From positions 1-60,112 of the forward strand of contig CAJQOT010000007.1 in assembly GCA_905480015.1 (NCBI GenBank): a stretch of 60,112 nt of DNA. Reading direction: 5' to 3'. Of this stretch, positions 50,016 through 59,800 are shown one piece after another. Position 1 is the stretch's first letter; each line of letters begins with the position of its first letter. Source of the DNA: an uncultured Rickettsiales bacterium. GTDB lineage: Bacteria; Pseudomonadota; Alphaproteobacteria; Rickettsiales; Deianiraeaceae. The position numbers and the translations under genes were made by a program. The notes below the pieces were generated by a model. That model was not told the DNA's origin. It made no database searches and saw only the letters and a program-made list of their open reading frames with translations.

Positions 50016-50582
50016 ATGCCTACACAATCAGCTTCAGATGCATTTTGGTATGTTCTTCAAGTACGGTCTGGTGCGGAAAATTCTGTTGTAGAAAACATTA
50101 AAAGGATATCACAAAAAAGAGGTGTACCACAGCTATTTAAAGAATTTAATGTCCCTAGCATAGAAATTGCTAAACACGGGACAAAAAAGGTAAAGAGTAA
50201 AGTGCTTTGCAGTGGGTATGTTTTTACAAAAATGATAGTAAATGAACCATCAATGGCAGTTATCAATGAAATGTCTGGTTCTGGTGCTGGCAATAGGTTA
50301 ATTATAAGTTTCCTCCCAAAGGCATCCACTCCTAAACCTTTAACTGAAAGGGAGTACAAAGAAATGCTTGACACAATGATGAAAACTTCCCAAGAAAAGA
50401 TAGATGAACCTATATTTGAAATGGGCATGGATATAAAAATTATATCAGGAGCCTTTAAAGATTTCAAAGGAACAATTATTGGAGTTGACAAATCAAAGAT
50501 GTCATTAGAAGTGTCTGTATCAGTTTTTAACAGAGAAACAACAGTAGATGCAGATTTTAAAGATGTTGAAATCATAAAGTAG
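50016..50582 (+). CDS. nusG: Transcription termination/antitermination factor NusG
   Basis: NusG binds RNA polymerase and links transcription with Rho or ribosomes. The 188 residues have an NGN domain (FWYVLQVRSGAENSVVENI at the start) and a KOW domain (KIISGAFKDFKGTIIGVD). It begins the ribosomal operon: rplK follows by 19 bases. A TTGACA at 49958-49963 may be its -35 element, with no clear -10. In most bacteria secE precedes nusG; I see no secE in the upstream 274 bases. Confidence 0.95.
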   Translation: MPTQSASDAFWYVLQVRSGAENSVVENIKRISQKRGVPQLFKEFNVPSIEIAKHGTKKVKSKVLCSGYVFTKMIVNEPSMAVINEMSGSGAGNRLIISFLPKASTPKPLTEREYKEMLDTMMKTSQEKIDEPIFEMGMDIKIISGAFKDFKGTIIGVDKSKMSLEVSVSVFNRETTVDADFKDVEIIK

Positions 50583-50601
50583 CTTATATTAAAATAATAA
50601 G

Positions 50602-51030
50602 ATGAATAAAAAGCCAGTAGGATCTTTTAAATTAATTATTGAAGCTGGAAAAGCCAATCCCGCTCCACCAATAGGACCAGCATTAGGGCAAAGAGGTCTA
50701 AACATCATGGAATTCACCAAGACTTTCAATGATAAAACTTCAAAAATGTCTGGACCCATACCCGTTGTTGTTCATTTCTTTAAAGACAAAAAGTTTACAT
50801 TAGAAATTAAAACACCGCCTGCATCTTACATGATTCTCCAAGAAATTGGCTTAAAATCTGGAGCAAAAGAACCTGGCAAAGAAGTTGCTGGCACAGTTAC
50901 CAAAACCCAACTTGAAAAAATTGCAAAAATCAAAATGCCAGACTTAACGGCCAGCTCAATTGACGCTGGTATAGCTACGATAGCTGGAACTGCAGTTTCA
51001 ATGGGAATTACAGTCGATTATAATAGTTAA
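50602..51030 (+). CDS. rplK: Ribosomal protein uL11
   Basis: L11 forms part of the GTPase-associated centre of the large subunit. The 142 residues show LIIEAGKANPAPPIGPALGQ, the hallmark of the N-terminal domain, followed by the RNA-binding C-terminal domain with KTQLEKIAKIKMPDL. It lies between nusG and rplA in the conserved order; rplA starts 10 bases on. Confidence 0.97.
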   Translation: MNKKPVGSFKLIIEAGKANPAPPIGPALGQRGLNIMEFTKTFNDKTSKMSGPIPVVVHFFKDKKFTLEIKTPPASYMILQEIGLKSGAKEPGKEVAGTVTKTQLEKIAKIKMPDLTASSIDAGIATIAGTAVSMGITVDYNS

Positions 51031-51040
51031 TAAAAACAAT

Positions 51041-51742
51041 ATGACACAACCAAAGCGTATTAGAGAATATCTTAAGGTACAAAAAAATACCAACGAAGAT
51101 TGTACAATTCAAGATGCAATAGCAATGTTGAAAGATTACAAACAGAAAGCCTCTGTAAAATTCAATGAATCTGTTGATGCACATGTAATGCTTGGTATTG
51201 ACCCAACCAAAGGCGATCAAGTAGTGAAATCAACCGTTGTTTTACCCCATGGAACAGGAAGAACCGTACGCGTTGTTGTTTTCGCCGAAGGAGATGACAT
51301 AAAAAAAGCAATGGAAGCGGGCGCAGTAGACGCAGGCGGAGATGACTTAATAGATCGTGTCAAAAATGGTTTTTTTGACTTTGACAAATGTATAGCAACT
51401 CCAAGTATTATGAGAAAACTCGCACCACTTGGGAAGGTTTTAGGACCTCGCGGAATTATGCCAAACCCCAAACTTGGCACTGTAACCACAGACGTTGTGG
51501 AAGCCGTTAAATCCTTCATTGGTGGTAAAATTGAGTACCGCACTGGCAAAGACCCCGTTATAAGAGTATCAGTTGGTAGAATATCATTTGATGATAGCCA
51601 AATTATTGAAAACATTCAAGAATTAATATCATCAATAAAGCAAGCAAAACCCAGCACTGCAAAAGGCTCTTATATTGTTAAATTAAATGTTTCAACGACG
51701 ATGTCAGGATTTAGCGTAAAAGTTCCTGCATCTTTTTTATAA
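51041..51742 (+). CDS. rplA: Ribosomal protein uL1
   Basis: L1 forms the mobile stalk near the E site and represses its own operon by binding leader RNA. The 233 residues include SVKFNESVDAHVMLGIDP, the PLGKVLGPRGIMPNPKLGT segment, and the C-terminal KGSYIVKLNVSTTMSG. A 60-base gap precedes rplJ and contains a TTGACA that may start a second transcript. Confidence 0.97.
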   Translation: MTQPKRIREYLKVQKNTNEDCTIQDAIAMLKDYKQKASVKFNESVDAHVMLGIDPTKGDQVVKSTVVLPHGTGRTVRVVVFAEGDDIKKAMEAGAVDAGGDDLIDRVKNGFFDFDKCIATPSIMRKLAPLGKVLGPRGIMPNPKLGTVTTDVVEAVKSFIGGKIEYRTGKDPVIRVSVGRISFDDSQIIENIQELISSIKQAKPSTAKGSYIVKLNVSTTMSGFSVKVPASFL

Positions 51743-51802
51743 CTTTCTCTTGACAATTAAAAATAATAATTTGAAAAGCCAAACTGTTAGAATAAAAAAA
51801 GT

Positions 51803-52315
51803 ATGGATAAAATATTAAAAGTTTCTTTAATTGAAGAATTGCGTAACACATACAATACATATGAATATGTGTTTGTAGTGAACATTTCTGGACTTCATGC
51901 AAATTTAAATAATTCAATTAGAAAGAACATTGCTGACGCTAACAGCAAGACAATGGTTATTAAAAATACTCTAAACAAAATATCCATCAAAGAAACGCCA
52001 TATTTAGATATGTCCGATTCATTAGTTGGTCAAAATATGTCAATATTTTCCAATAATCCTGTCGAGGTTTCCAAGATTTTAGTCAATGCATCAAAGGATG
52101 AAACATCTGGCATCAACATTATTGGTGTATCCGATGGAAAGAAATTTTATCAAAAAGATTACGTTCAGGCTCTATCAAAAATGCCTAGTATGGACATTGT
52201 ACGCGCATCGCTCTTGTCTGTAATGCAGTCTGTTCAAAGAAAAATTGCTTACTCTATATCATACTGCCCTACTGCACTTAATCGTGTGATTAGTAACAAT
52301 TTTAAATCAAAATAA
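51803..52315 (+). CDS. rplJ: Ribosomal protein uL10
   Basis: L10 anchors L7/L12 dimers to the ribosomal stalk. The 170 residues carry the N-terminal globular domain (EYVFVVNISGLHANLNNSIR, the region after the start) and a C-terminal helix for L7/L12 binding ending in LNRVISNNFKSK. It is less conserved than its neighbours, as usual, but position between rplA and rplL is decisive. Confidence 0.93.
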   Translation: MDKILKVSLIEELRNTYNTYEYVFVVNISGLHANLNNSIRKNIADANSKTMVIKNTLNKISIKETPYLDMSDSLVGQNMSIFSNNPVEVSKILVNASKDETSGINIIGVSDGKKFYQKDYVQALSKMPSMDIVRASLLSVMQSVQRKIAYSISYCPTALNRVISNNFKSK

Positions 52316-52333
52316 TAACTTTTTTTATATAAT

Positions 52334-52705
52334 ATGGCTGATTTACAAAAGATTGTTGATCAACTTTCTTCTTTAACAATACTTGAAGCTTCCGAGCTTG
52401 TTAAAAACCTTGAAGACACATGGGGAGTTTCCGCTGCTCCTGTAGCTGTTGCAGGCGCAACATCTGCTGCTCCTAGCGAAGAATCTGCTGAGCAAACAGA
52501 ATTCACTGTAGTGCTTGAAGAGGCAGGTGCAAGCAAAATTAATGTTATCAAAGAAGTAAGATCCATCACAGGTCTAGGTCTAAAAGAAGCAAAAGATCTT
52601 GTAGAGGGTGCACCAAAAAATCTGAAAGATGGCATTTCTAAAGAAGAAGCAGAGGAAATTAAGAAAAGACTTGAAGCTGCTGGTGCCAAAGCTAAACTAC
52701 AATAG
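52334..52705 (+). CDS. rplL: Ribosomal protein bL12 (L7/L12)
   Basis: The 123-residue stalk protein has an N-terminal dimerisation helix ([20 protein letters not shown]), an Ala-rich hinge, and the C-terminal factor-binding domain [20 protein letters not shown]. Just after the stop, ATAGTC (52702-52707) and GACTAT (52718-52723) could form a small hairpin that might attenuate transcription into rpoB; it has no full T tract. Confidence 0.97.
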   Translation: MADLQKIVDQLSSLTILEASELVKNLEDTWGVSAAPVAVAGATSAAPSEESAEQTEFTVVLEEAGASKINVIKEVRSITGLGLKEAKDLVEGAPKNLKDGISKEEAEEIKKRLEAAGAKAKLQ

Positions 52706-52763
52706 TCTTTATTTTTTGACTATATACCCTTTGTACCTAACAGTAAATATTTTTTGCGCTTGA

Positions 52764-55700
52764 ATGATTGATAGAATTAGCTTGGATGCTTATTCATTTT
52801 ATAATGGAGATGCCTCTTCTCTTGTTGAGTTTCAAAAAAACTCATACGAGAATTTTTTTAAGTCTAATGATGAAATTGATGGATTTTATCGTGATATTTC
52901 GATGGAGTCCATTCTAAAATCTATCTTTCCAATATCTGATACATTCGGCACATTGTCAATAGAATACGTATCTCATAGAATGACGCCACCAAAGTATACA
53001 GAGCAAGAGTGTATTGATAGAGGATTCACATATTCGTCCTTATTGTATGTTACATTGCGTATGTTTCACTATGAGGTCGATGAAGACACTGGAATTTCAG
53101 AGGTTGCTTCCATTAAAGAGCAGGAATCTCTTCTTTGTGAAATTCCACTCATGTCTTCAAACATTGGATCATTCATTTTGAATGGTGTGCAAAAAGTAAT
53201 TGTTTCTCAAATACACCGCTCTCCGGGTGCATTTTTTGAAAGCAATCAACAATTGGGATCGCTAGGTTACAAAGCATCTATAATACCATACAAAGGCAAT
53301 TGGATTGATTTCGAATTTGACACTAAAGGATCTTTGTACTTTAGAATAAACCGCAAAAAGAAAATGCATTCCGCTTATATATTGTCATCATTTGGAGTAT
53401 CAAACGATGATATTATTAGATTGTTTTCTAAATCATTAAGCATTGAATTGAATTCTCAAAATATTAAAGTTGCACTATCTAACTTTGGAAAGACAGTTAG
53501 TGTAGACTTATTTGACGATGCAGGAGTATTAGTTATTCCGGCTGGAACAAGAAATAAGGCATCATTACAAAAAAAATACCAAGAACTGTACATCGATTCA
53601 AATGACATTGTTGGCTCAACAGTAAGCAGTTACATTAATGTCAATGGTTTAGAAATTATCGCAGGAACAGTTTTAACAAAAAGCATTCTAGATGTCTTGT
53701 TGCAAGGCGAATCTACACATATATCGATATTAGATAAAACTGAATCTCACGATCCACAGATAATATCATTTGTCAATGCTAACATTGAAACACAGCAAAA
53801 CTCAATGCGTTACATATTAAAATCAATGCGCCCTGGTGTTGTAATAGCAAATGAAGATATTACCCCTTCATTCGAAAAGATATTCCAAGATCGCTCATTT
53901 TACGACCTCTCAGTCGTTGGTCGCTATAAAATCAATTTAGAATTTGGCACAGATATTGACACAACCCTCCTCACATCCAATGATATAACAAATACAATTG
54001 ATAGGCTTTTGGATTTAAAATTCCATAATAGCCCTGTACAAGATTTAGATAGTTTAAAAAACCGTCGTATTCGTGGCGTAGGAGAGCTTTTTGGCAATGT
54101 ATTTAAGAATGCACTTGGCAAGCTTACAAGGTCTTGTGTTGAAAAAATGAATTCCGGCACCCCTGAATCTTTAATGCCAGCGGATACAATTTTAGCATCA
54201 ATAGTTTCATCCGATATTCGTGATTTCTTTCTTTTGTCACAACTATCACAATTTGCCGATCAAACAAATCCTCTTGCAGAAATTGTACATAAACGTAGGA
54301 TTTCCGCCCTTGGGCCAGGTGGTCTAAATAGAGACCGTGCCGGCTTCCAAGTACGTGATGTACACTATAGCCATTATGGTAGAATTTGTCCAATAGAAAC
54401 ACCAGAGGGTGCTAATATTGGTCTAATAAACACCCTTGCACTATTTGCCCGCGTTAACAATTATGGATTTATCGTTACTCCGTATAGAAAAATAATAAAT
54501 AGTAAGATATGCCAAGATATTGAATATTTAGACGCCATTCAAGAGTATGATAAAAAAGTTGTAGATCTCAACCCTGCTTTTATTGATTTTGAAAAAAATG
54601 AAATAAAAGACGGACTAGTTCGTTGCCGTGTGAATGGAGACTTCCAAATGGTCGACTCTTCTAATGTTGAATATATAGAAGTTAACCCAAAGCAAATTAT
54701 CTCCGTAGCCTCTGCCTTGGTTCCCTTTATTGAGAGCAACGATGCAGCTCGTGCATTAATGGGTGCAAATATGCAGCGTCAAGCAGTACCACTTGCAAGC
54801 CCTGAAGCACCAATTGTCGGCACTGGAATGGAGGGTGGCGTGATTGCAAGTACATCTGTATCAATTTTTGCTAAAAACGATGGCGTAATAAAAGATGTAT
54901 CAGGGGATTGCATAGTTTTACAAACTAACAACGCTAATCATCCATACGATATATACAAAGTGCATAAATTTAACAGAACAAACCAAAGCACATGCTTCAA
55001 TCATAACATCAATGTCAATGTTGGACAAGAAGTTAAAAAAGGAGATATACTTGCATGCGGTCCAAGCACGGATGGAAAAGAATTGGCTATTGGGAAAAAC
55101 CTACTAACAGCATTCTCAACATGGAATGGATATAACTATGAAGATGCTATTGTTATTTCTGAAAAAGTTGCAAAATCTGACACCTTTACATCCGTTCATA
55201 TTGAAGAGTTTGATATATCAATACGCGATACCCGTCTTGGTGCAGAAGAAGTTACAAGAGATATACCAAATATTTCTGATGAAATTCTTGCAAAGCTTGA
55301 TGAATCTGGTGTAGTGAATATTGGCTCATATGTACAATCTGGTGACATACTCGTTGGCAAAGTAAGCCCAAAAAGTGACGATGTATTAACCGCCGAAGAA
55401 AAACTTCTAAAGGCAATTTTTGGTGAAAGAAATAGCAAAGTCAAAAATACATCTCTCGTTGTGCCACCTGGTGTAAATGGCACAGTTGTAGACATTAAAA
55501 TATTTACTAAAAATGGTGTAAATAAAATTGAGCGTGCAAAAGAGGTTGACTCTCTATCCATCGCATGTATTAAAAAAGAATTTGACAAGAAGAGAGAAAT
55601 TATTGATGAAACAATTGAAAGTGAAATATCTGACTTAATCACGCAACATAAAGTCGTTGCAACACACAAAGTAAAGAATTTTAATGATAAAATTTCCAAA

Positions 55701-56780
55701 TCTAATCTTAATAAAATTTTACTTAAAGACAGGTTTAAATTTACTTTAAATGGTGATGATGCCCAGTCTCAATTAATAAAATTACGAGACCTTTACAACC
55801 AATATACGGAAGAAAATAAAAAGAATTCACAAAGTCGTATTGAAAACATTGTTAATGGCAACGATTTACCAAATGGTGTATTGATGTCCATCAAAGTTTA
55901 TGTTGCAGTTAAAAGAAAATTGCAACCTGGTGATAAAATGTCTGGGAGACATGGTAACAAAGGCGTTGTTTCCGTTGTTTTACCAGCCGAAGATATGCCT
56001 TTTCTTGAAGATGGTACACCCGTTGATATTGTATTAAACCCTCTTGGTATAGCAAATAGAATGAATATAGGTCAAATTCTTGAAGTGCACCTTGGAATGG
56101 GTGCAAGAATTCTTGGACAAAGAATCAACACGATGATTGATGAAAAAGAAAAGAAGGAAGATGTTATCAAGCTATTACAAGATGCTATTGGCAACAAAAC
56201 AAACATTAAAAATCTTTCAGAGTTATCGGATGATGACTTTGTGAAAACAATTCGCAAATGGAAAGATGGTATTAATGTTGCAACATCTTCATTTCAATCT
56301 ACATCTGACGATGGTATATCAAAAATATTTGAAACGCTTGGCCTTGATAGGTCTGGAAAATTTACCCTTTATGATGGCCTCACAGGTGAAAAATTTGAAA
56401 GAGATGTAACCGTAGGAGTGATGTATATGTTAAAACTTCACCACCTTGTGGAATCTAAGGTACATGCAAGATCTGTCGGTCCTTATAGCCTTGTTACACA
56501 ACAACCTTTGGGTGGAAGATCTTACTTTGGTGGTCAGAGACTTGGAGAAATGGAATGTTGGGCACTGCAAGCATATGGCGCTGCTTATACATTGCAAGAA
56601 ATGCTGACGGTAAAATCAGATGATATTCAAGGTCGATCAAACATGTATACATCCATTGTTCGTGGAGACTACACATTTAAACATGGCACCCCTGAATCTT
56701 GCAATGTAATGTTAAAAGAATTAAGGTCTCTTGGCTTGAATATTGAACTTGAGCACAACGATACTTCTTCAGAGGAATAA
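52764..56780 (+). CDS. rpoB: RNA polymerase subunit beta
   Basis: The 1338-residue beta subunit is full length. Visible landmarks: the rifampicin-binding region with LSQFADQTNPLAEIVHKRRI and SALGPGGLNRDRAGFQVRD, the catalytic-side GYNYEDAIVISEKV, RHGNKGVVSVV, and the C-terminal SYFGGQRLGEMECWALQAYG with KSDDIQGR. The resistance-associated Asp and Ser positions are of wild type (the SQFAD segment has Ala where E. coli has Met). The gene starts at an ATG 58 bases after rplL and rpoC follows by 20 bases. Confidence 0.98.
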   Translation: MIDRISLDAYSFYNGDASSLVEFQKNSYENFFKSNDEIDGFYRDISMESILKSIFPISDTFGTLSIEYVSHRMTPPKYTEQECIDRGFTYSSLLYVTLRMFHYEVDEDTGISEVASIKEQESLLCEIPLMSSNIGSFILNGVQKVIVSQIHRSPGAFFESNQQLGSLGYKASIIPYKGNWIDFEFDTKGSLYFRINRKKKMHSAYILSSFGVSNDDIIRLFSKSLSIELNSQNIKVALSNFGKTVSVDLFDDAGVLVIPAGTRNKASLQKKYQELYIDSNDIVGSTVSSYINVNGLEIIAGTVLTKSILDVLLQGESTHISILDKTESHDPQIISFVNANIETQQNSMRYILKSMRPGVVIANEDITPSFEKIFQDRSFYDLSVVGRYKINLEFGTDIDTTLLTSNDITNTIDRLLDLKFHNSPVQDLDSLKNRRIRGVGELFGNVFKNALGKLTRSCVEKMNSGTPESLMPADTILASIVSSDIRDFFLLSQLSQFADQTNPLAEIVHKRRISALGPGGLNRDRAGFQVRDVHYSHYGRICPIETPEGANIGLINTLALFARVNNYGFIVTPYRKIINSKICQDIEYLDAIQEYDKKVVDLNPAFIDFEKNEIKDGLVRCRVNGDFQMVDSSNVEYIEVNPKQIISVASALVPFIESNDAARALMGANMQRQAVPLASPEAPIVGTGMEGGVIASTSVSIFAKNDGVIKDVSGDCIVLQTNNANHPYDIYKVHKFNRTNQSTCFNHNINVNVGQEVKKGDILACGPSTDGKELAIGKNLLTAFSTWNGYNYEDAIVISEKVAKSDTFTSVHIEEFDISIRDTRLGAEEVTRDIPNISDEILAKLDESGVVNIGSYVQSGDILVGKVSPKSDDVLTAEEKLLKAIFGERNSKVKNTSLVVPPGVNGTVVDIKIFTKNGVNKIERAKEVDSLSIACIKKEFDKKREIIDETIESEISDLITQHKVVATHKVKNFNDKISKSNLNKILLKDRFKFTLNGDDAQSQLIKLRDLYNQYTEENKKNSQSRIENIVNGNDLPNGVLMSIKVYVAVKRKLQPGDKMSGRHGNKGVVSVVLPAEDMPFLEDGTPVDIVLNPLGIANRMNIGQILEVHLGMGARILGQRINTMIDEKEKKEDVIKLLQDAIGNKTNIKNLSELSDDDFVKTIRKWKDGINVATSSFQSTSDDGISKIFETLGLDRSGKFTLYDGLTGEKFERDVTVGVMYMLKLHHLVESKVHARSVGPYSLVTQQPLGGRSYFGGQRLGEMECWALQAYGAAYTLQEMLTVKSDDIQGRSNMYTSIVRGDYTFKHGTPESCNVMLKELRSLGLNIELEHNDTSSEE

Positions 56781-56800
56781 TATATAATTTTATTAAAAAT

Positions 56801-59800
56801 ATGTCTGCAATAACACAAGGAGAATTCTTTGATAGAAACGCTTTTAATAGTGTAAGAATTAATATTGCAAGCCCTGAAGATATTTTACAATGGTCTTACG
56901 GCGAAGTAACACGCCCCGAAACAATTAATTATCGTACATATAAACCTGAAAAAGATGGCTTATTTTGTGCAAAAATTTTTGGCCCAATTAAAGATTACGA
57001 GTGTCTATGTGGTAAATATCGTAAAATTAAATATAAAGGAATCATTTGTGAAAAATGTGGTGTTGAGGTCACAAAATCATCAGTTCGCCGTGAGCGCATG
57101 GGTCACATCAAGCTTGTATCTCCTGTAGTTCATACTTGGTTTTTACACTCCCTGCCCTCAAGAATTGCAGTTCTTCTTGATTTACAGCTAAAGGAAATTG
57201 AAAATGTTATACATTTTAATAAATATATTGTTGTAGACCCTGGAAATACACCTACTGCAAGATGCACAACATTTACCAACACTGAGTACGAAGATGCATT
57301 AAATAAATATGGTGACGATGCCTTTAGAGTCGGCATAGGTGCTGAAGCAATAAAAGAATTGCTATCATCCATAGACCTTCCAAAAGAAAAAGAAAAGTCG
57401 CTTGCAAGCCTTAAGGCAACAGCTTCACTAATTAAGCGTAATTCACTGATAAAAAGAATTAACATTATCAATGATTTCATACAATCTGACAATAACCCAT
57501 CAATGATGGTATTAGATACCGTTCCAATACTTCCACCAGATTTACGCCCATTAATTATGCTCAACACTGGTAAGTTTGCTTCATCGGACTTAAACGAACT
57601 TTATAGAAGGGTAATAAATAGAAATAACCGTCTTAAAACATTATTAGATTTAGACGCACCAGATATTATCATCAAAAATGAAAAAAGAATGCTTCAAGAA
57701 TCCGTTGATGCACTTTTTAATAACGATCGTAGAACAAAAATTACCAATGCAAGTGGCAGAATTTTTAAATCTTTAAGTTCTATATTAAGTGGCAAACAAG
57801 GTAGATTTAGACAAAACTTACTAGGTAAGCGTGTCGACTACTCTGGACGTTCCGTTATTACAGTTGGCCCCAACCTTGAAATTTACCAATGTGGTCTTCC
57901 AAAAATTATGGCCCTTGAACTATTCAAGCCATTTATTTACTCAAAACTTGAATCTTATGGTATCGTAAAATCAATAAGAGCTGCCAAAGATTTAATCGAT
58001 GATAAAGATCCAATTGTTTGGATAATTCTTGAAGAAGTTGTAAAAAATCACCCTGTTTTACTAAACCGTGCCCCAACGCTTCACAGGCTTGGTATTCAAG
58101 CGTTTGAACCTATTTTAATAGAAACAAAAGCTATACAACTCCACCCATTAGTATGTACAGCGTTTAATGCAGATTTTGACGGAGATCAAATGGCGGTACA
58201 TGTTCCACTTTCTATCGAATCTCGTATGGAGTCTAGAGCATTAATGATGTCAACAAATAATACCCTGAGCCCTTCAAGTGGCGACCCTGTTATCGTTCCA
58301 ACGCAAGATGTCATACTTGGTATATATTACATAACAAACCTTGCAGAAGACCTTAATAAATCTTCAATCAAATTCTCATCAATAGATGAAATTATCAGAG
58401 CATTAGATGATGAAATAATTAATATTAATTCCGAAATATCCTTTATTCCTGCAGGTCAAGATAAGATGGAAATTTATCAAACCACCTCTGGTCGCGTTAA
58501 ACTTTATTCTTTACTTGGCGAACAAAACAAACTACCATTTTCATATTTTAATAAATGCTTTACCAAGAACGATGTTTCAGAGCTTTTAAAGTTAGTAAAC
58601 GATCACTTCCCTCAAGGCTTCCTTGCACAGTATGCAAATGAAATTATGCGAATAGGATTTAGATGGGCAACAAAATCTGGTATATCAGTTGGTAAAGATG
58701 ACATTCTCGTTCCAGAAACAAAAGACGCACGCATCAATGAAGCATCTGTTAAGGTTGAGCAATACGAAAAACAATTTGCCGAAGGGTATATTACGGCTCG
58801 TGAGAAATACAATAAAGTAACAGATATTTGGCATGAATGCACAGAGCAAGTTGCTAACGATATGATGGTAGGCTTTCAAAAAAATTCAAATACATCGAAA
58901 ATTAACACCATATACACTATTGTTAATTCCGGTGCAAGAGGATCCATCACGCAGTTAAAACAATTTGCTGGTATGCGTGGATTAATGGTAAAAACTTCTG
59001 GAGAAATTCTCGAAACTCCAATTCTTTCAAACTTCAAACAAGGTTTAAAAGTTATGGAGTACTTTAACTCTGCACATGGAGCAAGAAAAGGTCTTGCGGA
59101 TACGTCTTTAAAAACTGCCGATGCTGGATATCTAACTCGTCGACTAGTCGATGTTGCACAAAACTGCGTTGTATTACAAGATGACTGTGGATCCACTGAA
59201 GGACTTGAGCTAAAATCTACATTTCAAAGTGGTAAAATAATTGAATCTGCCGGATCGCTTGCATACGGTAGAGTTGCATTGCACGATGTACAACATGGTG
59301 GTCAAATTATAGTTGATGCCGGACAAATGATAACTCTTGAAAAATCAAAAGAGCTTATCGATGCCGACATTAATGAAATAGTTGTTCGATCGCCAATTAA
59401 ATGTATTCTTGAAAAGGGTGTATGTGCAAAGTGCTATGGTAAAGATATATCCTCAACCGACTATATCTCCATTGGTCAAGCTGTTGGAATTATTGCTGCA
59501 CAGTCAATTGGTGAGCCAGGAACACAACTAACAATGAGAACCTTCCACTCTGGTGGCGTGGCATTGCGTGGTATGCAAAAGCCTATCATTGAGTCCGAAT
59601 ACAGTGGTAGCGTAGTGTTTGATAACCTAAAATATGTAGAAAACTCAGATGGTGAAAAAATTGTAATTACCAATTCTGCACATGTATCTATAATTAGCTC
59701 GAATTCTCGCGTCAATAAATATACCGTGACATACGGTGCTAAACTTTCTGTTAGTGAAGGACAAAATATTAAAAAAGGCGATTTAATCGCAACACATGAT

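Noticed and set aside
50057-50575. 172-residue ORF antisense to nusG
   Set aside because: It mirrors a clear NusG gene, and its composition is Ser/Ile-rich as typical for shadows.
52702-52723. Terminator between rplL and rpoB
   Set aside because: Six-base stem with a T-rich loop but no T tract after it; at most an attenuator.
55196-55699. 167-residue ORF antisense to rpoB
   Set aside because: It lies wholly within conserved rpoB and has no independent protein features.
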